This document shows, in pieces, positions 55,303-63,631 of a stretch of 64,000 nt of DNA (its first letter is position 1; each line of letters opens with the position of its first letter). The notes below the pieces were generated by a model. It was not told where the DNA came from, did not search any database, and saw only the letters and a list, made by a program, of their open reading frames with translations. Made by a program: the position numbers and the translations under genes. Source of the stretch: Aporhodopirellula rubra (GTDB taxonomy: Bacteria > Planctomycetota > Planctomycetia > Pirellulales > Pirellulaceae); assembly GCF_014192335.1 (NCBI RefSeq), contig NZ_JACHXU010000007.1, positions 226,422-290,421 on the forward strand. Direction: 5' to 3'.

Positions 55303-57489
55303 CTAAAATCGATTCTCGGCAAAGATGGAATCGATCATCGCCAATCGTTCGTCGAGAGAATCCGAACTCGTCAGTTCATCTAGGCGAACGCCGGCCGAAT
55401 CCAATTCGGGCCTTCGAACGTCCGGTTCGCGATTGGATGGCGAAGTGATTTCGGCGAACGCATTGGCATCCACATCGTTGGTCGTTCGGCTCTGATCGAA
55501 TAGGGGCTGATCCGAGTCATCAAAAGTGAAATCGAGTAGGTTCGTCGCGAGAGCGAGTGATGAAGTCGCGGAGCGTGGGGATCCACTATCATTGCTGTCC
55601 CCTTCGTTTCCCCTGCGATCACCTCCATCGTTGTTTCCTCTATTTCCGTTTCCAGCTGGGCTGTTGTCGGCAAAGCCTCCACCTCCCGTATCACCATTGT
55701 CATTACCGGAGTTGGCGTCCGTCAAAGCTGCGAATTCGGATGCAACGGTGGCGGCAACGGTTTGCCCGACTGCTTGCCCGACGAGATCATCAAAGTCGAA
55801 ATGGATTCCCAAGTACACTCGACTGCGGCCGTTTTCAGCCATCGCATCGCTGAACGAACTGAACGTGCGAGTTGCATCATCAAGACTGATTCCGTAGGCC
55901 TCCTGCAGCTCAGGATCTTCGAGCAAGACCTCCAGCTCCCTCGATGTCAACTCGAAGGAAATGTCATCGGTTCCGTAGAAATGTTGAAGCGTCCCGAAGA
56001 GGGCGCCGCCGAACGTCGCGTGTCCGGAAATATAGGTTGGAAATTGAGGCGTGAATCCAATCTCATCTTCGCCTCCATCGGGAGCTCCTAATGCGGTCCA
56101 CTCGGCGTCGCCTTCGGTGAGCGGATTTCCATCGATGTCGCCCGATTGAATCGCCGTCACCGGTCTCCAAAACTCTTCACTGAATTTGGTATCCCACGCC
56201 ACAACCGCCGCGTCGGCCATCGCCACGGATGCCTGTGCGAACAACGCCGCATTTTCTTCGAGCGTGTTCCCCTGTTGGACGGCGATCGTTGCGAGGACGT
56301 CGTTGTATAGTGCCAGTGGCGTTCCTAGTCCCTCACGGTCATACGCCCAAAAAACACCAGCTTCCGTTTGATCTTCAGTCCTAACCGCACTGTCAGCCGC
56401 CCCAAGTTCTTTGACTTCGTTGTAAGAGGCGGCATACTCCTCGCTGGTCAGAGCCGGAGTGGTTTCAGGTAAGTACTCGTCGGTGGAACTGATCGCGAAT
56501 GTGCCCACCTCCCCCCACCCCGGCCCCCATACCGGGACGTCGGGGTTAAGTGGGTCTGCTTGGAACCAGCCGACCTCATCGGTGTAAGTGTATTGAACCA
56601 ACTCATCGAATCCGTCGTCGGCGCGGATCGCGAGAATCTCATTGCCGATTTCGGTACCCAAGGCGATGCTGCGGGAAGTGCTATCACCGCTGCGAAAGTT
56701 TGCGAGACTAGAGGCTAAGAACGAATCGAGAGTCTCCTGCTGGTCGGGGTAGAGTCCGCTGAGCACCGTGTACGCCGCTTGAGAAGCCACGACCTCCGTC
56801 GCAACGTTGTCGGAGCTACCGCGGAAGTCAATCGAGTAGTCGTAGAAGGTATCCGCATCGGCCCCATCAGTTACGAGATTGACGGAGTCGAAAATGGCAA
56901 CGTTCAACATCGCCATCGACCGCGAAGCGTAACCGGGGTTTTGGTCCTCCACACTGCTCGCCAGGATTTCACCAAAGAGGTCATTCCATTGAAGCACCAC
57001 ATCGGAATCGGTTTCGGCCGCGGGAAGCTCATCGTTATCGGTTGAATCAGCGGGCGAATCCTCGTTCGGTTCATCGGGAGAGGCATCTCGGTCGACAACA
57101 GGATTTCGCAATCCGTCGTCCCCGCGATTAAATCGATTGATCACCATCAACGCATCCAGTGCGCTATCACGACCGTCGTTGTTGACGTCCGTCAATCGCC
57201 CGCGTCCACGTTCTTGTGACCCAGGTTCACCCTCACCAATATTATCCGCTTGATTAATTTGGTTGATGATCGTTAACGCATCGACGGCTGTGACTATCCC
57301 GTCTTCATTGACATCTTCGGGCATCGCTTCGTTGTGAAAGATGTTCGCAGCGAGCAACTGCCGAGCCTCCAACGTTTCTGGGCGGAGACGTCGACGCGTC
57401 AAAATCCGTTTACGATTTTTTCCCGACGACTGATCCGACTGTGGATCGGAATTTCGGCGTCGTACCCAACGACTCAAAAAGCGTGCCAT
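55303..57489 (-). CDS. Vanadium-haloperoxidase/PAP2-type protein with dockerin-like repeats
   Basis: About 728 residues from the ATG at 57489. After a basic start comes the planctomycete LEARQLLAAN motif and two dockerin-type calcium repeats (DVNEDGIVTAVDALTIINQ, DVNNDGRDSALDALMVINR). The catalytic domain carries the full vanadate signature: KxxxxxxRP in KFSEEFWRPVTA, SGH in YISGHATFGG, and SRxxxxxHxxxD in SRVYLGIHFDFD. A low-complexity Gly/Asn/Asp linker follows, and a C-terminal tail with LDELTSSDSLDERLAM. It may act as a haloperoxidase or phosphatase outside the cytoplasm. The frame is open to 57585. Confidence 0.9.
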   Translation of the reverse strand: MARFLSRWVRRRNSDPQSDQSSGKNRKRILTRRRLRPETLEARQLLAANIFHNEAMPEDVNEDGIVTAVDALTIINQINQADNIGEGEPGSQERGRGRLTDVNNDGRDSALDALMVINRFNRGDDGLRNPVVDRDASPDEPNEDSPADSTDNDELPAAETDSDVVLQWNDLFGEILASSVEDQNPGYASRSMAMLNVAIFDSVNLVTDGADADTFYDYSIDFRGSSDNVATEVVASQAAYTVLSGLYPDQQETLDSFLASSLANFRSGDSTSRSIALGTEIGNEILAIRADDGFDELVQYTYTDEVGWFQADPLNPDVPVWGPGWGEVGTFAISSTDEYLPETTPALTSEEYAASYNEVKELGAADSAVRTEDQTEAGVFWAYDREGLGTPLALYNDVLATIAVQQGNTLEENAALFAQASVAMADAAVVAWDTKFSEEFWRPVTAIQSGDIDGNPLTEGDAEWTALGAPDGGEDEIGFTPQFPTYISGHATFGGALFGTLQHFYGTDDISFELTSRELEVLLEDPELQEAYGISLDDATRTFSSFSDAMAENGRSRVYLGIHFDFDDLVGQAVGQTVAATVASEFAALTDANSGNDNGDTGGGGFADNSPAGNGNRGNNDGGDRRGNEGDSNDSGSPRSATSSLALATNLLDFTFDDSDQPLFDQSRTTNDVDANAFAEITSPSNREPDVRRPELDSAGVRLDELTSSDSLDERLAMIDSIFAENRF

Positions 57490-57650
57490 GCGTTCACCTG
57501 CGGTCTTAAATGTGGGAGCAGAACCCCCATCGCACGGCCCAGTTCGGCCGCCAATGGGTCCCCATTCAAGTACGAAAACGCACACCCCGTGTCACATTTT
57601 CGTCCACATGTCACCTCGGTTCCCCATGGACACCCGCCGGCGAAGAGCAT

Positions 57651-58472
57651 TCAAGGCTTGATCGCGCGGGTCGCGATGAACGTGTCCGTGAATTTCGATA
57701 TCGGGTCGTTGTCCGAGTCCGCATAGCGGTCTTCGAACATCGCGGACAATAGGAAACCGGCGCGTAGTTGCCCGCCGATTTGATCAGTCAGAGTGTGCGC
57801 AAACTCAAGAGGCTTTCCAGCGCGGATCGCGTTTTGAATGTGAGGTTCATCGAGATGATCCAAATCAGAATAGGGAAGTGAGTGAACGACCGCTAAACTG
57901 CCGTTCTCGACGCGTTCATCTTCAAACAGGTAACGCAGAGGATTGGTGAATCCCGCCATCATCACACCGCCGCTTCGCAACACACGAAAACACTCTCGCC
58001 AAACAGGCAGCACGTTCACGGCGAAGCCATTCGAACACGGGTGAAAGATGAAGTCGAAGCTTTGATCCGGAAACACGGCGAGATCAGCCATGTCACCTTC
58101 GACGAATCGCATCGATAGACCATCACGCTGCGCGACAAACCGGTCTTGATCTAACTGCGCCGGTGAATTGTCAAACACGGTCACGTTCGCACCCGCTGCC
58201 GCGAGGACGGGAGCCTGCTGCCCGCCACCTGACGCGAGACATAAAGTGTCCGCTCCCGTCAGTTCCGGAAACCAAACTGCCGGCACCGGGATCGTCGGCG
58301 TCAACACGATTTCAAATTTGCCCGACCTCGCTTCGTTGATCACGTCGATGCTCACCGGCCGTGTCCAGCGATTCGCATCATTCACTTGCTTGTTCCACGC
58401 ATCTCGGTTGTATTTCAAAAGATCGTCGTTGTTCACTCGGCCCGCTCCGCATCGATCATTCGTATCACTCAC
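57651..58472 (-). CDS. Class I SAM-dependent methyltransferase
   Basis: The protein has about 273 residues from a GTG at 58472; a GTG at 58436 (NNDDLLKYNRDAWNKQV) or the upstream frame to 58520 are alternatives. Motif I is TLCLASGGGQQAPVLAAAGANVTVFDNS in parts, with the acidic residue D at the end of the second strand; motif II is FDFIFHPCS; motif III follows RVLRSGGVMMAGF. Similar proteins are annotated as ubiquinone/menaquinone-type or generic methyltransferases. The substrate is unknown. The gene stands alone between the haloperoxidase and a response regulator. Confidence 0.85.
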   Translation of the reverse strand: MSDTNDRCGAGRVNNDDLLKYNRDAWNKQVNDANRWTRPVSIDVINEARSGKFEIVLTPTIPVPAVWFPELTGADTLCLASGGGQQAPVLAAAGANVTVFDNSPAQLDQDRFVAQRDGLSMRFVEGDMADLAVFPDQSFDFIFHPCSNGFAVNVLPVWRECFRVLRSGGVMMAGFTNPLRYLFEDERVENGSLAVVHSLPYSDLDHLDEPHIQNAIRAGKPLEFAHTLTDQIGGQLRAGFLLSAMFEDRYADSDNDPISKFTDTFIATRAIKP

Positions 58473-58737
58473 GCTAGAAATCAAGAACGCAGCATACACG
58501 GGTGAAGCGACAATCGACATCGCTGCATCCCCGTTCTGCAGTTCCCATCAAGATCACCTGATCGCTATCCTTGTTTTTCGTCCGAGCAAACGAATCGATC
58601 GACGGAGCGTGATCCAACGCGTCAAATGGGTCAAACTGTCCATCGATGCACAGCTTCATCGAATTGCTGTCCACATTTGGGCAACATCAGTCACCGATGC
58701 GAGCGAGTGATCAGACCGACATTGCCGGTTTAGCGCA

Positions 58738-59103
58738 TTAGTCGGTGCGGCTAGCTTTTTCGATTGCGGTTTGCAGATTAGGAACGCTTACTGGCTTGAG
58801 CAAAAAATCCGCGATGAACGCAGAATCCTCATCAGCCGGACGCTCATGAGATGACACGACGATGACCGGAATCGCCTGAGTTTTCGCAATCTGTTTCGCA
58901 GCCTCGATCCCTGACATTTCCGGCATCCGGATGTCGGTGATCACGAGGTCAGGTTGGGAATTCAAACAAAGATCCACCAACTCACGTCCGTTCGCTGCTT
59001 CGCCAATGACATCACATCCGAGCTTGCTCAGCAAACGGCGAAAACCTTGCCGGATGTCATCTTCATCGTCGGCGATCACAATTTTCAAGCGAGGTGTCAT
59101 CAT
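58738..59103 (-). CDS. Single-domain response regulator (CheY-like)
   Basis: The 121-residue protein is only a receiver domain: acidic pocket VIADDEDD, phospho-acceptor aspartate in LVITDIRMPEMSG, threonine/serine position VVSSHE and lysine in FLLKPVSVP. It has no output domain. It lies 104 bases downstream of the GAF-PAS histidine kinase on the same strand and is probably part of its phosphorelay together with the NtrC-type regulator on the other strand. Confidence 0.9.
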   Translation of the reverse strand: MMTPRLKIVIADDEDDIRQGFRRLLSKLGCDVIGEAANGRELVDLCLNSQPDLVITDIRMPEMSGIEAAKQIAKTQAIPVIVVSSHERPADEDSAFIADFLLKPVSVPNLQTAIEKASRTD

Positions 59104-59207
59104 GTTGCGCAGGCCGCCCGCCCGCTGTTGAGGTTAAGATTTTCGTCGCACAAGAAGCCAGCCAGCGGTTGGCTTGCCCCTTCCAACCGGGCTGGTTTCC
59201 CGAAGTT

Positions 59208-60824
59208 TCACGACGTTTTCGGCAATTTGATGATGAATTCGGCACCATCTCTTTGATCGTCACCAATCTCGATCGTCCCCTGGTGTGCTTCGACGAGACG
59301 TTTTGCAATTGCCATGCCAAGACCGGTCCCCTTAGCCTTTGTAGTTTGAAATGCGTCAAAAACATGCGGCCGGATTTCCTCTGGCAGGCCCGGCCCGTTG
59401 TCACGCACCGACACGGAGAGTACTGACGAACCGCCGCGGCTGATCGTTTGACAGGCGACAGTGATCCGAACAGGGTCACAACACGCGGCGAGCGAGTTTT
59501 CGAACAAGTTACGGAACACCTGCTCGAACCGGAACGCGTCGATTTGCAAGGTCAGGTCCGCGTCACCAATTTCTTCGACCAATTCGGCCTCGCGTCCGGC
59601 ACGCGACACCTTCAAATTCGTCCACGCCTGTCGCCAAATTTGGGCCAGATTGTCCGCAGTCGTGTTCAGTCGAATCGTCCCCGCGAAGCTGCGCAATTCG
59701 TCGTGCAGATGTTCGAGGTCGGATTTCGCACGTTTGATACGATCGAGATCCTCACGAGCTTCGCTTCCTTCCTCGATTTCATACTCCAACACATCAACCC
59801 CAACTTGAATGCGCTGCAGCGCGTTGCGGCTTTCGTGCGCGATCGCCGACACCATCTGCCCCATGGCCGCGAGACGCTCCGCCTGCACAAGTTTGCTCTG
59901 ACTCTCGGCAAGCTTGGCTTCGGCGATCTTTCGATCGGTGATATCGCGTATCAATCCCAGGTATCCGATCGCCGCTCCGTGGTCGTCTCGAATGGTAACA
60001 CCTACCATTTCACCCGGAAAGGTTTCACCGGACTTACGACGCCACTGAACCTCGATCACCGCCAAATTTTCATTCATTCGAGTATTAAATCGTTCCTCGG
60101 CGAGGCGATCGTGGTCACTGGGATTCGCGTATAAAAGAGTGGTCGGCTTGCCCAGTACTTCCTCGGGTTCGTATCCAAACATCCGCGTCGCACTGCGACT
60201 GAAATGCGAAATGGTTCGATCGAGATGACTCGACACGAGAGCTTCAGGGACCCCATTAACGATGGTCTTGAGCATCGCTCGTTCGAGCTCGACAGCGTTT
60301 TGATATCGAACCCGTTCAATCGCCAGCGCGGCGAGACTCGCGCACGTCGACACAAACTCCAATTCACTATCTTCGGGCGATCGCGGCGTTTGATAATACA
60401 TGGCGAAGGTCCCCATCACCTTGCCCTTTGAGCTGACGATGGGTTCGGACCAACACGCCTTCAAGGAGGCTTGCAAGGCGACGCCGCGTCCCCTCTCCCA
60501 CAACAAATCCGAACTGATGTCTTCGACGATGACACGCTTTCCGGTGTAAACCGCCGTACCACATGATCCACTTTTTGGACCTGGCCTCGTTCCGTCGATG
60601 GCGTCACAATATTCCTTGGGTAGGCGACGGGAAGCACCATTGTGGAGGCGGCCGGTTTCCTCATCGACCAACAACACCGACGCGATCAGTTCGGGCCGAG
60701 AATCCTCCGCGACTTCAATGAGCGTGTGCAGGACCTCTTCCAGCGAGGCACCTTGTGCTAAACGCTTCAGCACGCGAGTCTGGCCTCGGAGATCGCTTTC
60801 CAATAGTTTTTGAGAATGACTCAT
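59208..60824 (-). CDS. GAF-PAS sensor histidine kinase
   Basis: The ATG at 60824 (MSHSQKLLESDLRGQ) gives about 538 residues, with no membrane segment, so a cytoplasmic sensor. A GAF domain spans about 30-185 (GASRRLPKEYCDAIDGTRPG, GSCGTAVYTGKRVIVEDI, CWSEPIVSSKGKVMGTFAMYY). A PAS/PAC domain spans about 195-320 (RMFGYEPEEVLGKPTTLLY, GLIRDITDRK). The kinase has H-box AIAHESRNALQRIQVG, N-box NLFENSLAA, and DNGPGLPEE and GTGLGMAIAKRLV. The frame runs back to 61007 across a REP-like palindrome and is unlikely there. It is divergent from the NtrC-type gene. Confidence 0.92.
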   Translation of the reverse strand: MSHSQKLLESDLRGQTRVLKRLAQGASLEEVLHTLIEVAEDSRPELIASVLLVDEETGRLHNGASRRLPKEYCDAIDGTRPGPKSGSCGTAVYTGKRVIVEDISSDLLWERGRGVALQASLKACWSEPIVSSKGKVMGTFAMYYQTPRSPEDSELEFVSTCASLAALAIERVRYQNAVELERAMLKTIVNGVPEALVSSHLDRTISHFSRSATRMFGYEPEEVLGKPTTLLYANPSDHDRLAEERFNTRMNENLAVIEVQWRRKSGETFPGEMVGVTIRDDHGAAIGYLGLIRDITDRKIAEAKLAESQSKLVQAERLAAMGQMVSAIAHESRNALQRIQVGVDVLEYEIEEGSEAREDLDRIKRAKSDLEHLHDELRSFAGTIRLNTTADNLAQIWRQAWTNLKVSRAGREAELVEEIGDADLTLQIDAFRFEQVFRNLFENSLAACCDPVRITVACQTISRGGSSVLSVSVRDNGPGLPEEIRPHVFDAFQTTKAKGTGLGMAIAKRLVEAHQGTIEIGDDQRDGAEFIIKLPKTS

Positions 60825-60835
60825 TATCGTTCGCA

Positions 60836-60897
60836 ACACAGGCGGTCGACCTGTTTGCCCTGCGTTGTCCGAGAGAATGACAGGCAGACTGCCTGTC
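60836..60897. repeat. REP-like palindrome pair between kinase and NtrC genes
   Basis: A perfect inverted repeat, GACAGGCAG-A-CTGCCTGTC, occupies 60879-60897. A weaker one, ACAGG with CCTGT arms, lies at about 60837-60853. They share the CAGGC/GCCTG core with the palindromes flanking the RAYT gene further right. They lie in the short divergent region between the two regulators and overlap its likely promoters. Confidence 0.65.
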
Positions 60898-60927
60898 CTA
60901 CATTGTTTCAGTACAATACCAGACATC

Positions 60928-62265
60928 ATGAGCAACGAAACCTTAGACATCCTCTTCGTCGATGACGATCCCGACTTCGCCGCCGGTTGCGTACGTTGGT
61001 TTCGCAAGAACGGTCATGAAGTCACCCATACGACCAGCGGCCAAGACGGGATCGGGCAATGCGACAAGCGTGACTTTGATATCGCGATCCTCGATTGGAA
61101 CCTTCCAGGGTTGGGGGGACTGGAGCTCGTCCAGCGGATGCGGGACGTCAATCCGGAAACAGAAATCATCGTCTTGACCGGTGAAGGATCGATCGAAAAC
61201 GCTGTCGAATCGATGCGTCGCGGCGTCTTCGACTTTCTGTCAAAACCCTTTCCGATGGGCGACCTCGAACGTCGATGCTTTGGCGCTCTCGAGCGACGTA
61301 AACTACGCAAGGAAAACACCCAACTCCGGGAAGTCATCGGTCGCACCAAACGTCGAGCGGCGCAGATGATCGGTGAATCAGAACCGACGAAGAAGGTTTT
61401 CCGACTGATCGATCGAGTCGCCCCCACCGACAACCCGGTATTGATCGAAGGCGAAAGCGGAACGGGCAAAGAATTGGTGGCGCAAGCGATCCATCAGGGA
61501 AGCCTCCGTGGGAAACGACCGATCGTGACCGTCAACTGCGCCGCCTTGCCCGAACAACTCGTCGAGAGCGAACTCTTCGGACATGAGAAGGGATCCTTCA
61601 CCGGTGCAACGGCCGCCAAACCGGGGTTGTTCGAAGTTGCCCACGGCAGCACCCTGTTCATCGATGAAATCGGCGAGCTACCGCTCTCGTTGCAACCAAA
61701 ACTACTGCGTGTGTTGGAAGACGGATCGATGCGCCGAGTCGGATCTGAGAAAGAGCGACGGGTTGATGTACGAATCGTGGCGGCAACGAATCGCAATCTC
61801 AAACACGAAGTCAACGAGGGCCGGTTTCGTGAAGACCTTTATTACCGCATTAATGTTCTGACGATCGATTTGCCCCCGCTGCGAGAACGGGCCAACGACA
61901 TCCGCTTGCTACTCCAGCACTTCCTCGGCGATGAGCACGAACTGGAAGAGGACGCCCGAATCGCATTGGAAACACATCATTGGCCCGGCAACATCAGGCA
62001 GCTCATCAACACGATCACGCGAGCCAAAATCCTCGCCGACGACGTGATCACGATCGAAGACTTACCCGAGGAATTTGAACCACATTCCTCAACCCACGGC
62101 TCTCATACTGGCGAGACACCAGGATCGTTGATTTCACTCCAACGCGACCACATCCTCGAAGTGCTCGAACAAGAAAACGGAAACAAATCCGCCGCCGCCC
62201 GCATCCTCGGCGTCGAACGACGCAAACTCTACCGAATGATGAAACAACATCGGATTGAGGTGTAG
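60928..62265 (+). CDS. NtrC-family sigma-54-dependent response regulator
   Basis: From the ATG at 60928 the protein has 445 residues: a receiver domain (about 5-120) with phospho-aspartate in IAILDWNLPG and lysine in FLSKPFPMG, a sigma-54 AAA+ domain (about 150-375) with Walker A GESGTGKE, the sigma-54-contact loop GSFTGA (in place of GAFTGA), Walker B TLFIDEIGELP and the R-finger region FREDLYYRINV, and a Fis-type helix-turn-helix at the end (NKSAAARILGVERRKLYRMMKQH). It activates sigma-54 promoters. The divergent GAF-PAS kinase is the likely partner. Confidence 0.94.
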   Translation: MSNETLDILFVDDDPDFAAGCVRWFRKNGHEVTHTTSGQDGIGQCDKRDFDIAILDWNLPGLGGLELVQRMRDVNPETEIIVLTGEGSIENAVESMRRGVFDFLSKPFPMGDLERRCFGALERRKLRKENTQLREVIGRTKRRAAQMIGESEPTKKVFRLIDRVAPTDNPVLIEGESGTGKELVAQAIHQGSLRGKRPIVTVNCAALPEQLVESELFGHEKGSFTGATAAKPGLFEVAHGSTLFIDEIGELPLSLQPKLLRVLEDGSMRRVGSEKERRVDVRIVAATNRNLKHEVNEGRFREDLYYRINVLTIDLPPLRERANDIRLLLQHFLGDEHELEEDARIALETHHWPGNIRQLINTITRAKILADDVITIEDLPEEFEPHSSTHGSHTGETPGSLISLQRDHILEVLEQENGNKSAAARILGVERRKLYRMMKQHRIEV

Positions 62266-62271
62266 CGTATT

Positions 62272-62288
62272 GCAGGCTGCCAGCCTGC
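62272..62288. repeat. REP-type palindrome left of the RAYT gene
   Basis: GCAGGCTG-C-CAGCCTGC is a perfect 8-base inverted repeat with a one-base centre, starting seven bases after the NtrC-type stop codon. It matches the family of palindromes on the other side of the RAYT gene. It may also act as the 3' end hairpin of the NtrC transcript, although no T tract follows. Confidence 0.75.
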
Positions 62289-62366
62289 GTTTGCCGGCCC
62301 GTCACCTCTCGTAGCCCGCATGGCATTTCCTACCGACCAAAATGCCCATGCAGGTAGAAACCGATT

Positions 62367-63062
62367 CTACGATGCGGGTAACCAACCGCTGGTGTCACCA
62401 TCGAGTTGAAACCGGTCGTGACAAGAACACCACGGCCAATCTTCCGGTTTCGAAGCCAAATTTGCCGCAATCGGGTTGCTGCAAATATAGCTGACGATAC
62501 GCTCCATTTCTTCCTCATCGCGAATCCAGTGATCGTACGATTCCGGTTGCCAGAATCGGCCGGATCGCTCTAACAATTTGTTCGCTTCATTGGCGGTGTA
62601 GCTTTTCAAGCTATGCATGATTCGCGATAGCGGACTTCCTTTATCAAATGCTTCCCCGACCGCGTGACTGGATCGGCTACTATCCTCAATGAATTTGGGC
62701 GATGGTGTCAGCACAACATGAACATGGTTGGGCATGATGCAATAAGCATGAAGGTGATACTTCTCCCCGTCATGATGGTAGAGGTTCTGTCGAAGCATCG
62801 ACGCGACAGCGGGATCACGCAGCCATTCGATCGCAGATACTTGATCGAGATACTTATCGTACTGAGAGAAAAGCACCTTATGAGCATGCCGACGATGTTC
62901 AAGGAATGGGCGTCTCGTCCTTGCCTTCAATAGCCTGGCCTTCGTCGCCTTCAGCTCCTCGACAACAGATACCGGCAGCGTCCCGGACAATCGATACGTT
63001 ACGAAATAGGCTGCCCCTGGCTTGAACCAATGTGGCAACGAACGCCGATGAAGTTGCTCCAT
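62367..63062 (-). CDS. REP-associated tyrosine transposase (RAYT, Y1/HUH family)
   Basis: The ATG at 63062 is preceded by GAGGGA and gives about 231 residues (the frame is open to 63086). It has RSLPHWFKPGAAYFVTYRLSG at the start, typical of the TnpA_REP group, the HUH metal motif MPNHVHVVL near residue 120, and a tyrosine in the QPESYDHWIRDEEEM helix near residue 185 as nucleophile. RAYTs are single-copy domesticated relatives of IS200/IS605 transposases that act on REP palindromes. REP-like palindromes flank it at 62272 and 63205-63258. No terminal repeats or target duplication indicate a whole insertion sequence. Confidence 0.9.
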   Translation of the reverse strand: MEQLHRRSLPHWFKPGAAYFVTYRLSGTLPVSVVEELKATKARLLKARTRRPFLEHRRHAHKVLFSQYDKYLDQVSAIEWLRDPAVASMLRQNLYHHDGEKYHLHAYCIMPNHVHVVLTPSPKFIEDSSRSSHAVGEAFDKGSPLSRIMHSLKSYTANEANKLLERSGRFWQPESYDHWIRDEEEMERIVSYICSNPIAANLASKPEDWPWCSCHDRFQLDGDTSGWLPAS

Positions 63063-63204
63063 GCTTTCCCTCACACCACCATGCACAGGCTACCGCTGTG
63101 TTTTGAAACTTAGAAACCACGACAGCAAAAGTACGGGCCGTTTCGCGGGCAAAATCGTTGTGCATTACAGAGGGTCATTCTAGCTGAATTCTACGCTCGC
63201 ATTT

Positions 63205-63258
63205 CCTGCGCAGGCTAAAAACGCAGACGGAGGTCTCAACAGCAGGCTAGCAGCCTGC
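63205..63258. repeat. REP-type palindromes right of the RAYT gene
   Basis: CCTGCGCAGG (63205-63214) is a perfect 10-base palindrome, and GCAGGCT-AGC-AGCCTGC (63242-63258) has 7-base arms around a 3-base centre, followed by ACTACG. Together with 62272-62288 and 60879-60897 they form a local set sharing the GCAGGC/GCCTGC core around the RAYT gene. Confidence 0.7.
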
Positions 63259-63631
63259 ACTACGCCCCCCTGTCCGCATCCTGCCAACACGGGGTACCGA
63301 CCTGCGCACATATGGGCAGTTACCCTCGCCGATCATTTCCGCCCCTCGCTCAACCACGCGGATCCACGTAACTCCTCATGGATACGAAGCAAAACACGGC
63401 ATTGGCACAACGGTTGCTTTCTCTACGTAAACATCGCGAACGTCTTTACCCAAGACGCGTTTGCGTTACATCACGTCTCCTCTTGAAAAGAACGGCGCAT
63501 CCGTCAATTCCAACATCGCCCTATTCGCTGCCGATTCATCCATCGATCTCCAACAGCCAACTGCGACGAACGAGCGAGAAGATCAATGCGCATACTCACA
63601 CGAAAAACAGGAACGCAGATCCGTGAACGAT
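63259..63631. other. Gene-free stretch before the SDR
   Basis: These 373 bases hold no supportable gene. Two overlapping plus-strand frames lack family features. The region presumably contains the SDR promoter; I see no repeat or RNA structure beyond the REP elements to its left. Confidence 0.5.

Noticed and set aside
60865-60927. Upstream extension of the NtrC-type gene
   Set aside because: It runs through the REP-like palindrome and adds residues not found in the family; the ATG at 60928 begins a normal receiver domain.
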